Origin: Chryseobacterium indicum
GTDB taxonomy: Bacteria > Bacteroidota > Bacteroidia > Flavobacteriales > Weeksellaceae
Assembly: GCF_021504595.1 (NCBI RefSeq)
Contig: NZ_JACSGT010000003.1
Location: forward strand, 649,196-713,195
Reading direction: 5' to 3'
Length of the DNA: 64,000 bases
In this document: positions 52,252-61,479 of the stretch, one piece after another
How the letters are laid out: each line of letters opens with the position of its first letter
Numbering within the stretch: the stretch's first letter is position 1
The notes under the pieces: model-generated
The model's input: the letters and a program-made list of their open reading frames with translations, nothing else
Told to the model about the DNA's origin: nothing
Databases searched by the model: none
Translations under genes and position numbers: made by a program

Positions 52252-53502
52252 ATGCTGGCTTTAAAAGCAGAAAATATATCAAAACAATATCGCCTTGGCC
52301 AAGTTGGAACAGGAACTTTATCTCATGACCTTAATAGATTTTGGTACAAGATAAGAGGAAAAGAAGACCCGTATCTTAAGATTGGAGAAGCCAATGACAG
52401 AACTACTAAAGGAGAATCTGAATATGTATGGTCTCTACGTGATATCAATTTTGAAATTGAACAAGGTGATGCAGTAGGAATTATTGGAAGAAATGGAGCC
52501 GGAAAGTCTACTCTTTTAAAACTTTTGAGTAAAGTAACAAAACCCACAACCGGAAAAATTTACACCAATGGCAGAATTGCCTCTCTTCTGGAGGTAGGAA
52601 CAGGTTTTCATCCGGAAATGACGGGTCGTGAAAACGTTTATCTTAATGGAGCGATTCTTGGGATGACAAGAAAAGAAATCACAAGAAAATTTGATGAAAT
52701 TGTTGATTTTTCGGGAGTGGAAAGATATATAGACACCCCTGTAAAACGATATTCTTCAGGGATGTATGTGCGTTTAGCATTTGCGGTTGCAGCACACCTT
52801 GAATCTGAAATTTTAATTGTAGATGAAGTTTTGGCCGTTGGAGATGTTGAGTTTCAGAAAAAATGCCTTGGAAAAATGGGCGACGTAACGAAAGGACAAG
52901 GCAGAACAGTTCTTTTTGTAAGTCACAATATGGCAGCTATTAATGAATTATGCAACAGCGCAATTTTATTAGATAAAGGTACTGTTTTGATGCAGGGAGA
53001 TAAAGATAAGTGTATTATTGAATACCAAAAAAGAAGCGGGCATCTTTCTTATTATAATGTATCAGAACATGATTTTAAAATAGAGAATGATAAAATTAAA
53101 GTATTATCATATACCGTTGAACCAATACTTGGCAATGTATTAAATATTAATTCTGGGGCTAAATTTGAAATTATTTTTTTGAGTAAAGTTCAGAACTCAA
53201 CATTGGATCTTTCTTTTTATTTAAGAAATTCTCATGAAGTAACAATTCTGAGTAATGGATTTATTATAAGTGAAAATGGCGAAACAGGTGAGTATTCTCT
53301 TGTATTTGAAATTCAGCCTAACACTCTTAATGAAGATTCTTATTATTTTGAAATGTTCTGGGGAATCAATCGTTCTGAGATTGCACTGAAAACAGAATCG
53401 TTTGGTTTTGAGATTAATGGAATTCGAAATCAATTTGGGGATATAAGAAAATCGCCGGGTGTTATTTTCCCCAATATAATTTCAAATGTAAAAAAAATTT
53501 AG
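52252..53502 (+). CDS. Polysaccharide ABC exporter ATPase with C-terminal domain (Wzt-like)
   Basis: A 416-residue ATPase. Walker A GRNGAGKST at 79-87, signature KRYSSGMYVRLAFAVAAHLE near 164-183, Walker B ILIVDEVLAVGD near 186-197, H-loop VSHN. Residues ~270-416 form an extra beta-sandwich domain like the Wzt carbohydrate-binding domain, which in E. coli O9a/O8 recognises a modified non-reducing end of the chain before export. That domain is more AT-rich in base use than the ATPase part and is the variable part in this family. Confidence 0.92.
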   Translation: MLALKAENISKQYRLGQVGTGTLSHDLNRFWYKIRGKEDPYLKIGEANDRTTKGESEYVWSLRDINFEIEQGDAVGIIGRNGAGKSTLLKLLSKVTKPTTGKIYTNGRIASLLEVGTGFHPEMTGRENVYLNGAILGMTRKEITRKFDEIVDFSGVERYIDTPVKRYSSGMYVRLAFAVAAHLESEILIVDEVLAVGDVEFQKKCLGKMGDVTKGQGRTVLFVSHNMAAINELCNSAILLDKGTVLMQGDKDKCIIEYQKRSGHLSYYNVSEHDFKIENDKIKVLSYTVEPILGNVLNINSGAKFEIIFLSKVQNSTLDLSFYLRNSHEVTILSNGFIISENGETGEYSLVFEIQPNTLNEDSYYFEMFWGINRSEIALKTESFGFEINGIRNQFGDIRKSPGVIFPNIISNVKKI

Positions 53503-53526
53503 TTTAACGGTCTTAATTAAATATTT

Positions 53527-54501
53527 ATGCTTTTAAATATCATTTTTTCATACAATCGTGCAATGCAGGTAGACTATCTTCTATCCACCATTCTAAACAG
53601 GCTGAAAATACCTGATTACAGCACCGTTATACTATATCATACAACAGGCGATCATCATTTAGGTTATAAAAAATTAATAGAAAAATATAAGACATATCCT
53701 AATATTAGTTTTATTGAAAGAAAGGAAGTCTGGTTTGATATTTCTTTTTTAAAAACTTTTAATAGTAAAAAGAATTTTAATTTTTTTCTGGAAAAAAATC
53801 TAAAAAACAAAAAGGGAGATAACTTTAAAGGTCTTCTACAAAATTTATTAAGAAAAACCAAACATGATTTTGTCATGTTTAATACCGATGACGGAGTATT
53901 CTATGATGATGTTATTTTAGATAATGATGTTATTTCCGCATTTAGAGAAAATCCTAATACAACTTCTTACAGAATGTACGTTGGTGATAACATAGATGGG
54001 TTTCCAAATTATATTGAAAAAAAAAATAGCTATTACCAATGGGATTATTATACAGATAAAAACATTACGCATTGGTCTTATCCTTTTTCTGTAGATGGCA
54101 CTATTTACAATACCAAATATTTATTAACCGTTTTAGAAAAAGTACCATACCATAATCCTATAACGCTTGAAGAAAATATGTTTAGATACGCCTTAGAGCA
54201 TAAACTTTTCAGAAACGGTATCAGTCCTTTAAAAACAAAATTAGTTGGAACAACATTAAACAGAGTTTCAACAGATAATTCTAATCCAACTATAAATATT
54301 AGTGTCGATTATTTAAATCAGAAATTTACTGAAGGATATACTCTTCGTCTTAATCTTCCTGAGCAGATAACTGTAGTAAATATTGTGCCTTTTGAGGTTA
54401 TTATAGAAAAAGGAGACGAAACAATCATTATCTACTCTATTGACGATGAAGGAAAAAAAGTTCAAAGTTCCTATGGAATTGAAGGAACAAAGAAAGATTA
54501 A
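53527..54501 (+). CDS. Glycosyltransferase-like protein, unassigned
   Basis: A 324-residue cytoplasmic protein. The N-terminus (LLNIIFSYNRAMQVDYLLSTIL) reads like the first strand and helix of a GT-A fold. Residues 119-123 (NTDDG, D121-D122) in a hydrophobic setting could be the DxD metal site. PYHNPITLEENMFRYAL near 217-233 may hold the acceptor side. It fits no family I can name; placement between wzt and fdtA strongly suggests a transferase for this glycan. Confidence 0.65.
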   Translation: MLLNIIFSYNRAMQVDYLLSTILNRLKIPDYSTVILYHTTGDHHLGYKKLIEKYKTYPNISFIERKEVWFDISFLKTFNSKKNFNFFLEKNLKNKKGDNFKGLLQNLLRKTKHDFVMFNTDDGVFYDDVILDNDVISAFRENPNTTSYRMYVGDNIDGFPNYIEKKNSYYQWDYYTDKNITHWSYPFSVDGTIYNTKYLLTVLEKVPYHNPITLEENMFRYALEHKLFRNGISPLKTKLVGTTLNRVSTDNSNPTINISVDYLNQKFTEGYTLRLNLPEQITVVNIVPFEVIIEKGDETIIIYSIDDEGKKVQSSYGIEGTKKD

Positions 54502-54516
54502 CAAACAATAAAAATT

Positions 54517-54915
54517 ATGCCTCCACATATCATAGAATTTTCTAAAATAGGTTCTCAGGATTTAGGGTACATTACCGTAGCTGAAGAACAAAAAAATGTT
54601 CCTTTTGAGATAAAGAGAGTTTACTGGACTTATTACACTCCGCAGGACGTTATTCGTGGTGGTCATGCACACAAAGAGCTTCAGCAGATTATTTTTGCAG
54701 TTTCCGGGACTATAGAGTTTAATACATTAGATATGGAAGGGAATAATGAAACGTTTATTCTGGATACTCCATCCAAAGGACTTTATATTCCAAAACTAAT
54801 TTGGAGAGATATAAAATTCAGCCATAGTGCAGTTTTATTGTGCTTGGCTTCAGAATTATATGACGAGAAAGATTATTTCAGAGATTTTGACGAGTTTAAA
54901 AATTATAAAAAATGA
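54517..54915 (+). CDS. dTDP-6-deoxyhexulose 3,4-ketoisomerase (FdtA/QdtA-type cupin)
   Basis: A 132-residue single-domain cupin. The conserved block [11 protein letters not shown] near 47-57 holds the active-site His50 and His52, and [11 protein letters not shown] (near 31-41) the conserved Arg/Tyr. It should isomerise dTDP-4-keto-6-deoxyglucose to the 3-keto sugar. FdtA gives the galacto and QdtA the gluco product; these cannot be told apart by eye. It overlaps the acetyltransferase gene by 4 bases. Confidence 0.9.
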   Translation: MPPHIIEFSKIGSQDLGYITVAEEQKNVPFEIKRVYWTYYTPQDVIRGGHAHKELQQIIFAVSGTIEFNTLDMEGNNETFILDTPSKGLYIPKLIWRDIKFSHSAVLLCLASELYDEKDYFRDFDEFKNYKK

Positions 54916-55373
54916 TACATCCTTTAGCCGACGTTCAATCTAAAAACATAGGTGAAGGTACCATGATCTGGCAGTTTTGTGTGGTTTTGAAAAATGCAAC
55001 TATTGGTAAAAACTGTAATATAAACTGTCAGGTACTGATAGAAAGCGATGCCATAATTGGTGATCAGGTCACCATAAAGCCAGGAGTACAAATATGGGAC
55101 GGAATTACTCTTGAAGATAATGTATTCATTGGTCCGAACGCAACCTTTACAAACGATTTATTTCCGAAATCAAAAAATAAAGAATTTAAACTTATAAAAA
55201 CTCTGGTGAAAAAAGGCGCTTCCATTGGTGCAAACGCAACAATATTAGCAGGAGTAACAATCGGGGAAAATGCACTTATAGGAGCCGGAAGTGTAGTAAC
55301 AAAAAATATTCCCGATAATGAAATATGGGTGGGAAATCCCGCAAAATTTTTAAAGAAAAATAACAATGATTAA
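54912..55373 (+). CDS. Left-handed beta-helix sugar N-acetyltransferase (FdtC/QdtC-like)
   Basis: A 153-residue hexapeptide-repeat protein: repeats such as [26 protein letters not shown] and [25 protein letters not shown] form the left-handed beta helix. [12 protein letters not shown] is the catalytic-loop region of the WbbJ/FdtC group. With FdtA and FdtB next to it, it should acetylate dTDP-3-amino-3,6-dideoxyhexose. Overlaps both neighbours (4 and 8 bases), a sign of tight translational coupling. Confidence 0.88.
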   Translation: MIHPLADVQSKNIGEGTMIWQFCVVLKNATIGKNCNINCQVLIESDAIIGDQVTIKPGVQIWDGITLEDNVFIGPNATFTNDLFPKSKNKEFKLIKTLVKKGASIGANATILAGVTIGENALIGAGSVVTKNIPDNEIWVGNPAKFLKKNNND

Positions 55374-56466
55374 ATTTCTGGACTTACAAAAAATAAATCT
55401 TTCTCATCAACAGGAGATTGAGGAAGCTTTATTAGAAACTTTCCGTTCCGGATGGTATTTGCTGGGAGAGAAAGTAAAAACCTTTGAAGAACAGCTTTCA
55501 GCCTATTGCAATGTTCCTCATGCAATAGGAGTTGCCAATGGTCTGGACGCTTTAAGGCTGATTTTCCGTGCATATATAGAATTGGGAGTAATGAAGGAAG
55601 GAGATGAAGTTTTGGTTCCTGCAAATACATACATTGCATCACTTCTTGCGATCACAGATAATAAACTGGTTCCGGTTTTGGTAGAACCGGATGTTGAAAC
55701 GTATAATATTGATATTAATAAAATAGAAGAAAAAATATCTTCAAAAACCAAAGCTATTCTTTTGGTTCATTTATATGGAAGTATCGTTTTCTCGGAAGAA
55801 ATTACAGCCCTTGCCGAAAAATACAGCCTGAAAATTATAGAAGATAATGCACAGGCTATCGGAGCTGTCTGGAAGGAAAAAAAATCAGGAAGCCTAGGTG
55901 ATGCAGCAGGATTTAGCTTTTATCCCGGAAAAAACCTGGGTGCTTTAGGCGATGGTGGAGCGGTTTCATGCCATGATGAATCTCTTGCAAAATGTATAAG
56001 AGCTTTAGCCAACTATGGCTCTCAGAAAAAATATGTGAATCAGTATCAGGGATATAATTCAAGATTAGACGAAATTCAGGCGGCTGTGCTTTCTGTAAAA
56101 CTTAAATATCTGGATGAGGAAAACAACAGAAGAAAAGAGATTGCCAATCGTTATCTTGCTGGAATAGTCAATCCTTCAATAATACTTCCAAATCATAAAA
56201 CCGAAGCGAACAGCCATGTCTATCATCTTTTTGTGATCAGAACAGAAAAAAGAGATCAACTTCAGAACTATCTTGAGGAAAACGGAATACAGACTTTAAT
56301 TCATTATCCAATCCCACCTCATCATCAGGAAGCTTATGCTCATCTTAAAGCACTGGAGTTACCGATTACAGAGAAAATTCATCGTGAAGTATTAAGTTTA
56401 CCGATTTCTCCAGTGATGACAGAGGAGGAAGTATTAAGAATTATAGATATAATAAATATGTTCTAA
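55366..56466 (+). CDS. dTDP-3-keto-sugar aminotransferase (FdtB/QdtB-like, DegT family)
   Basis: A 366-residue PLP enzyme of the DegT/DnrJ/EryC1 family. PLP-binding Lys189 lies in [15 protein letters not shown], Asp160 in EDNAQAIGA, and the substrate loop in [25 protein letters not shown]. Upstream markers are [11 protein letters not shown] and [13 protein letters not shown]. It should transfer an amino group to C3 of the dTDP-3-keto-6-deoxyhexose made by the FdtA homologue. Ends in a one-base overlap with the next gene. Confidence 0.9.
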   Translation: MIKFLDLQKINLSHQQEIEEALLETFRSGWYLLGEKVKTFEEQLSAYCNVPHAIGVANGLDALRLIFRAYIELGVMKEGDEVLVPANTYIASLLAITDNKLVPVLVEPDVETYNIDINKIEEKISSKTKAILLVHLYGSIVFSEEITALAEKYSLKIIEDNAQAIGAVWKEKKSGSLGDAAGFSFYPGKNLGALGDGGAVSCHDESLAKCIRALANYGSQKKYVNQYQGYNSRLDEIQAAVLSVKLKYLDEENNRRKEIANRYLAGIVNPSIILPNHKTEANSHVYHLFVIRTEKRDQLQNYLEENGIQTLIHYPIPPHHQEAYAHLKALELPITEKIHREVLSLPISPVMTEEEVLRIIDIINMF

Positions 56467-57362
56467 TGGAAAACCCTTTAGTAACAGTTATAGTAGTTTC
56501 CTATAATCATTCAAAATATATTGAGGAAAATCTTGATAGCATAAAAAATCAGACCTATAAAAATATACAGCTTATCGTAGCTGATGATGCTTCTAAAGAT
56601 AATTCTGCTGAAACTTTTGAACAGTGGCTGAGCAAAAATAATTATCCTGCTGAAAAAAATTTTCATCAAAAAAATACAGGTCTGGCAACAACACTGAATG
56701 AATGTATTGAATCCGTAAAAGGGGAGTTTGTAAAAGTAATCGCTGCAGACGATTATCTTCATCCTGAAGCCATTGAAAAATCTGTTAAAGAGCTTGAACG
56801 ACTGGGAGATGACTATGGAATGCTATTCACAGACACTTATTTCGTAAATGAAGAATCAGAAATCACAGAAGATCTTGCAGATTACAATACATTAGGAAAT
56901 GTTGATAAAGATTTATTCCGAAAAGAATTAATTAAAAACAACCGAATTGCTGCTCTTACTGTTTTAATGCGAAAAAATGTCTTAGTTGAAACAGGTAAAT
57001 ATAAATCGGATTTATTAATTGAAGATTATTTCAGATGGCTAAAAATTAACGCTTTATATTACATTGCATATATTCCTGAAAAATTAGCTTATTATAGAAC
57101 CCATACAACCAACCTTTCATCATCAGCAAAAGAAAGAATTGAAAAGGAAACTCTTTTGCTTCAAATGCTTTTTGATGAAGATGGAGCCGTAAAACAAAAA
57201 ATTAACAGCAAAACACAAAAACTGTATCTTAACGGAGAAAAATTTTCTCAGGAATATCTTCAGGCATATAACAATTATCCCTATCACCTTAAAAGGCTTA
57301 ATTTTGCTTTAAAAAATAAAATTCCGAGACCTCTTTATAAGCTTTTGAATAAAATTATCTAA
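56466..57362 (+). CDS. Family 2 glycosyltransferase
   Basis: A 298-residue GT-A glycosyltransferase. Start VTVIVVSYNHSKYIEENLDSI; nucleotide site VADDASKDNS near 38-47; metal site AADDYLHPE near 93-101; catalytic region IEDYFRWLKI near 180. No membrane helix, so it acts on the cytoplasmic face. Follows fdtB with a one-base overlap (TAATG). Confidence 0.9.
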   Translation: MENPLVTVIVVSYNHSKYIEENLDSIKNQTYKNIQLIVADDASKDNSAETFEQWLSKNNYPAEKNFHQKNTGLATTLNECIESVKGEFVKVIAADDYLHPEAIEKSVKELERLGDDYGMLFTDTYFVNEESEITEDLADYNTLGNVDKDLFRKELIKNNRIAALTVLMRKNVLVETGKYKSDLLIEDYFRWLKINALYYIAYIPEKLAYYRTHTTNLSSSAKERIEKETLLLQMLFDEDGAVKQKINSKTQKLYLNGEKFSQEYLQAYNNYPYHLKRLNFALKNKIPRPLYKLLNKII

Positions 57363-57363
57363 A

Positions 57364-58185
57364 ATGAATCCTATAATTTCCATCATTGTTCCGTGTTACA
57401 ATCAGGCAGAATATCTTGATGAATGCCTGCAATCGGTTCAGGATCAAACTTTTCAGGATTGGGAATGTATTATCGTTAACGATGGTTCATCGGATCATAC
57501 AGAAGCAGTATCTAAAAAATGGATAGAAAAAGATAATCGCTTTACTTATCTATATAAGAAAAACGGAGGCCTTTCTTCAGCAAGAAATGCGGGAATTGAG
57601 ATAGCAAAAGGAAAATGGATTCTTCCTTTAGATTCTGATGATAAAATCGGAAATCAATATTTGGAACTGGCTTCACAAAAATTTAATGACGCATATACCG
57701 TAATCTATTGTAAAGCCGAGTTTTTTGATAAAGTAAATCATCCATGGAAATTACCAAGCTACCAATATCAACATTTACTGGTAGAAAACTTAATATTCTG
57801 TTCCGCATTTTTTAAAAAAGAAGATTGGAAAATCGTAAATGGTTATGATATTCATTTGATCTACGGAAAAGAAGATTGGGACTTTTGGCTGTCTATATTG
57901 GATGAGAGCAAAAAAGTGTTATGTTTAGATTACTTAGGCTTTTTTTATAGAAGAAAAGAAGAATCTATGGATGTTGCAATTAATCAAGATAAAAATAAAA
58001 TAGACTTTTCTCTAAACTATATTTATAAAAAGCATATTAAAAAATACCTGCCAAAAAATAAAAATGCTATTGAAAATTTTCATCTGCAGGAAAATTTAAA
58101 AAATAACTTAGATTTTTATAACGAAAAAGTAAATAAAAATTTCATCAACAGAATATTATTTAAACTAATTATAAAGTTCTCTTAG
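57364..58185 (+). CDS. Family 2 glycosyltransferase
   Basis: A 273-residue GT2. ISIIVPCYNQAEYLDECLQSV at the N-terminus, nucleotide site VNDGSSDHT near 38-46, LSSARNAG near 74-81, metal site LDSDDKIG near 93-100, and YGKEDWDFWLSI near 169-180 as the catalytic-base region. It starts one base after the preceding stop. The later part is Lys/Asn-rich and AT-rich in base use. Confidence 0.92.
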   Translation: MNPIISIIVPCYNQAEYLDECLQSVQDQTFQDWECIIVNDGSSDHTEAVSKKWIEKDNRFTYLYKKNGGLSSARNAGIEIAKGKWILPLDSDDKIGNQYLELASQKFNDAYTVIYCKAEFFDKVNHPWKLPSYQYQHLLVENLIFCSAFFKKEDWKIVNGYDIHLIYGKEDWDFWLSILDESKKVLCLDYLGFFYRRKEESMDVAINQDKNKIDFSLNYIYKKHIKKYLPKNKNAIENFHLQENLKNNLDFYNEKVNKNFINRILFKLIIKFS

Positions 58186-58186
58186 A

Positions 58187-59053
58187 ATGCTCTCCATCAT
58201 TATTTCATCCTATCAGAAACACTACTTCGATCAGCTCACTGAAAATATTCGTGAAACGATCGGAGAAGATTTTCAGTATGAAATTATTCAGATGTGGAAC
58301 CCGAATGTGATTAGTATTACGGAAGCGTACAATTCAGGTGTAGGAAAGTCCAGATACGAAAATCTCCTTTTTCTGCACGAAGACATTATTTTTTATACCA
58401 AAAACTGGGGAAACAGATTACTGAATCATTTACAAAAAGAAAGTACAGGAATTGTAGGAGTTGCAGGTTCGTCATATGTTCCTTCTGCCCCGTCAAGCTG
58501 GACGGTTGCTGAAAAATACAATTCTGTATATATTTTACAGGGAAATAAAGAAAATACAGAGTTCTTTCACATCAATTCAACAGAAAAAAACAGGACTAAA
58601 GTTTTTGCTGTAGATGGTGTGTTTATGGCAATCAGGAAAAAAAATTATAATGAATTTAGATTTGATGAGAATTTGAAAGGATTTCATGGTTATGATCTGG
58701 ATTTCAGTTTAAGAGTTTCCCGAAAATTCCAGAATTATATCATAAATGATATTTTAATAAAGCATTTTTCCGGCGGAAATCTCGATAAAAAATGGCTAGA
58801 TGCCAATATAAAAGTTAAAGAAAAATTAGGATCAGATTTTAAACACAAAATAGATCCTGACGTAGAAAAAGAAGTATTTCAAGGTTTTTTGTATAATTAT
58901 TTCAAATTTTATCCGGTTACTCGAAAAAATATTTTATTTACATTACGATTTTATCCTAAAAAACTTAATTTTAAAGATCATTTGGAAATCTTAAAAAAAT
59001 ATTATCAATACATAAGATATTCCGGAAATATCAACAAACACACAAAGAATTAA
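58187..59053 (+). CDS. Glycosyltransferase-like protein (GT2-type)
   Basis: A 288-residue protein. SIIISSYQKHYFDQLTENI at the start and AYNSGVGKSRYENLLFLHEDIIFYTKNWG near 47-75 fit the GT2 subgroup in which an HED/HQD motif takes the place of DxD. VDGVFMAIRKKNY near 147-159 and GFHGYDLDFSLR near 171-182 complete the pattern. One base after the previous gene. Donor and acceptor unknown. Confidence 0.82.
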   Translation: MLSIIISSYQKHYFDQLTENIRETIGEDFQYEIIQMWNPNVISITEAYNSGVGKSRYENLLFLHEDIIFYTKNWGNRLLNHLQKESTGIVGVAGSSYVPSAPSSWTVAEKYNSVYILQGNKENTEFFHINSTEKNRTKVFAVDGVFMAIRKKNYNEFRFDENLKGFHGYDLDFSLRVSRKFQNYIINDILIKHFSGGNLDKKWLDANIKVKEKLGSDFKHKIDPDVEKEVFQGFLYNYFKFYPVTRKNILFTLRFYPKKLNFKDHLEILKKYYQYIRYSGNINKHTKN

Positions 59054-59077
59054 AATTTATTAAAAAGGCTTATCTGC

Positions 59078-59746
59078 ATGATTATAGGAAACGGACTCAT
59101 TGCCAACTCACTAAAAAATATCGATACCGAAGACCATCTTTACTTTGCTTCCGGAGTTTCAAACTCTCTCGAAACAAGAAGCTCGGAATTTGAAAGAGAA
59201 TTTTCTCTGCTAAAAAACAGCATTATACAACATGAGGAAAATAAACTTTTTTATTTTTCCACTTTAAGTGTAAATGATCTTTCAAAACAGCAAAGTCCAT
59301 ATGTTTTGCACAAACTGGAAATTGAAAATTTTATAAAAGGAAATTGCAAAAATTACATCATTTTAAGGGTCGGTAATATTGTAGGCAAAGGCGGAAATCC
59401 GAATACCCTTTTCAATTTCCTCAAAACACAAATTATGCATGGAAATAATTTCTTGCTTCATCAAAAAGCCAGAAGATTATTACTGGATATTGATGATATT
59501 ACGAAATTTTTAGAATCAAACTGTGCAAATGTTAATAATCAAACCATTAATTTTGCCTATCCGTATTATTATGATTTAAAGGAAATTGTAGAAGCCATCC
59601 GGAACAAGCTTCAAAAAGAAGCAAATTATCAGGAATCGGATGAAGGAGATTTTTATAAAGTTGATTTTGATGAATCGGTCAACGATTTCTTTAGAGAAAT
59701 AGATGCTGAAAATTATTTAAAAAATTTAGCTGAAAAATATATTTAG
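59078..59746 (+). CDS. Short NAD-dependent epimerase/dehydratase-like protein
   Basis: A 222-residue protein, shorter than classic extended SDRs (about 300). IIGNGLIANSL at the start is a shortened NAD-binding motif. FYFSTLSVND (Ser near 65) and SPYVLHKLEIE (Tyr near 78, Lys near 82) match the SDR catalytic Ser-Tyr-xxx-Lys pattern. ILRVGNIVGKGGNPN follows as in epimerases. The region between the first strand and the catalytic block is reduced, so the NAD site may be incomplete. Probably modifies a nucleotide sugar, or is a non-catalytic relative. Confidence 0.7.
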   Translation: MIIGNGLIANSLKNIDTEDHLYFASGVSNSLETRSSEFEREFSLLKNSIIQHEENKLFYFSTLSVNDLSKQQSPYVLHKLEIENFIKGNCKNYIILRVGNIVGKGGNPNTLFNFLKTQIMHGNNFLLHQKARRLLLDIDDITKFLESNCANVNNQTINFAYPYYYDLKEIVEAIRNKLQKEANYQESDEGDFYKVDFDESVNDFFREIDAENYLKNLAEKYI

Positions 59747-59758
59747 AACAGAACATAA

Positions 59759-60676
59759 ATGCCTAAAATTTATTTTATTATTGTTACCTACAATGCCATG
59801 AAATGGGCAGAAAAATGCTTTACCAGCTTAAGGCAGTCTTCTGTACCCGTTCACTGCATTGTGGTAGACAATGGTTCCACAGACGGCACACAAAAATACA
59901 TTACGGCAAATTTTCCCGAAGTTGAATTGATTCAGTCCGAAAAAAATTTAGGATTTGGAAAAGCCAATAACATAGGAATCGAAAAAGCCTATCAAAAGGG
60001 AGCTGACTTTTTTTATCTGATGAATCAGGATGCATGGATTTTTAATGACAGTGTAGAACAACTTCTGAATGTTTACAATATCCATCCCGACAAAAAAGAA
60101 ATAGGCATACTGAGCCCGATACATATCGACGGAACGGGTAAAAAACTGGATATTTTTCTTGATAAATACATTGCCCATAATTTTGAGACACGTCTGATTT
60201 CTGATCTTTATTTTCAGACTTTACAGCCCTTTTACGAAATAAGCTTCATCAATGCTGCTCATTGGTTCTTACCAAAGGAGACTATTGAAATTATAGGAGG
60301 ATTCAACCCTTATTTTTTTCATTATGGTGAAGATCTCGAATATGTAAACCGCATTTTGTTTCACAAAAAGAAAACTTTTCTGGTACCCGAAAGCAAAGTA
60401 ATACATGATGGAAAGCAATCTCTTTCCAAGGTAGATTATACAAAATACGAAGACCTCAGAATAGAAACCAACATCATGAATCCGTCTATTCCGGATTCTC
60501 TGAAGGCTGAAAAAAAAGCACTCAAGCAAAGTATGCTTAAAAATATGTTTCTAGGGAAGAAAAATCACTATCAGAAATTAGCGTCAAAATATAAAAAGAT
60601 CGTTTCTGAAGAGAAAAAATTAACAGAACTCAGAAATACTGTAGCCAAGAAAGCACCCTCATTTCTAAATCTGTAA
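59759..60676 (+). CDS. Family 2 glycosyltransferase (rhamnosyltransferase-like)
   Basis: A 305-residue GT2. IYFIIVTYNAMKWAEKCFTSL, nucleotide site VDNGSTDGTQ near 36-45, LGFGKANNIG near 64-73, metal site MNQDAWIF near 89-96, and INAAHWFLPKETIEIIGGFNPYFFHYGEDLEY near 165-196. This is the WbbL/rhamnosyltransferase-type subgroup, but the donor need not be rhamnose as no rhamnose synthesis genes are visible. 12 bases after the SDR gene. Confidence 0.9.
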   Translation: MPKIYFIIVTYNAMKWAEKCFTSLRQSSVPVHCIVVDNGSTDGTQKYITANFPEVELIQSEKNLGFGKANNIGIEKAYQKGADFFYLMNQDAWIFNDSVEQLLNVYNIHPDKKEIGILSPIHIDGTGKKLDIFLDKYIAHNFETRLISDLYFQTLQPFYEISFINAAHWFLPKETIEIIGGFNPYFFHYGEDLEYVNRILFHKKKTFLVPESKVIHDGKQSLSKVDYTKYEDLRIETNIMNPSIPDSLKAEKKALKQSMLKNMFLGKKNHYQKLASKYKKIVSEEKKLTELRNTVAKKAPSFLNL

Positions 60677-60706
60677 ATCCATATTCAATATTTAAAAATA
60701 CTAAAA

Positions 60707-61453
60707 ATGATAAATAAAATTGCAAACAAAATAAAACTGCTTTCCCATTCAGGTTCAACCTATCACTGTCCTTATTGCGGTTACGACTCTAAAGATCTGG
60801 AAGTTGTAGGGCACGACCTTAAAGTTCTGAGAGATAAACAGGTAATTGGCGGCGGAAGACGCGCTGCAGGATGCTACAAATGCCATTCAAGAGACCGAGA
60901 GAGACTTTTATATGCATTTTTAATTGAAGAACTGAAAGTTACGGATAACAAAAATTTCAGCATTCTTCACATTGCTCCGGAACCCAAGCTTTCCACTATA
61001 TTTTTAAAATCAAATGTAAAAGAATACATCTGCGGCGATTTGTTTACAAAAGGTTATGATTATCCAAGCCATGTAAAAAACATGAATGTGATGGACATTC
61101 CTTATGAAGACGATCATTTTGATCTTGCGATCTGCAACCATGTTCTGGAACATATTCCGGAAGATACAAAAGCTATGAAGGAGCTTCACAGAGTTTTAAA
61201 ACCGGGAGGTCATGCTGTTTTGCAGGTTCCTATTTCAAAAAACAGCCAACAGACTCATGAAGACTTTACTATTACCGACCGAAATAAAAGAGAAGAATTA
61301 TTCGGGCAGTTTGATCATGTGAGAATTTATGGACAGGATTATGTATCAAGGCTGGAAAGTGTTGGTTTTAAAGTAAAAAGAATAAATATTTCAGAAAAAT
61401 ATAAGAAATTTGGTCTTAATCCCGACGAAGATATTTTCTACTGCGAAAAATAA
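60707..61453 (+). CDS. SAM-dependent methyltransferase with N-terminal zinc-ribbon
   Basis: A 248-residue protein. Residues 21-59 contain CPYC and CYKC (C21, C24, C56, C59), likely a zinc ribbon. The class I methyltransferase domain follows: ILHIAPEP near 88-95 (motif I region), MDIPYEDDHFDLAICNHVLEHIPED near 125-149 and LHRVLKPGGHAVLQVP. In a polysaccharide locus it most likely methylates a sugar or chain end. A link with the C-terminal domain of the Wzt homologue is possible. Confidence 0.85.
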   Translation: MINKIANKIKLLSHSGSTYHCPYCGYDSKDLEVVGHDLKVLRDKQVIGGGRRAAGCYKCHSRDRERLLYAFLIEELKVTDNKNFSILHIAPEPKLSTIFLKSNVKEYICGDLFTKGYDYPSHVKNMNVMDIPYEDDHFDLAICNHVLEHIPEDTKAMKELHRVLKPGGHAVLQVPISKNSQQTHEDFTITDRNKREELFGQFDHVRIYGQDYVSRLESVGFKVKRINISEKYKKFGLNPDEDIFYCEK

Positions 61454-61479
61454 ATAAGATCAATAAAAAATTAAACGGT

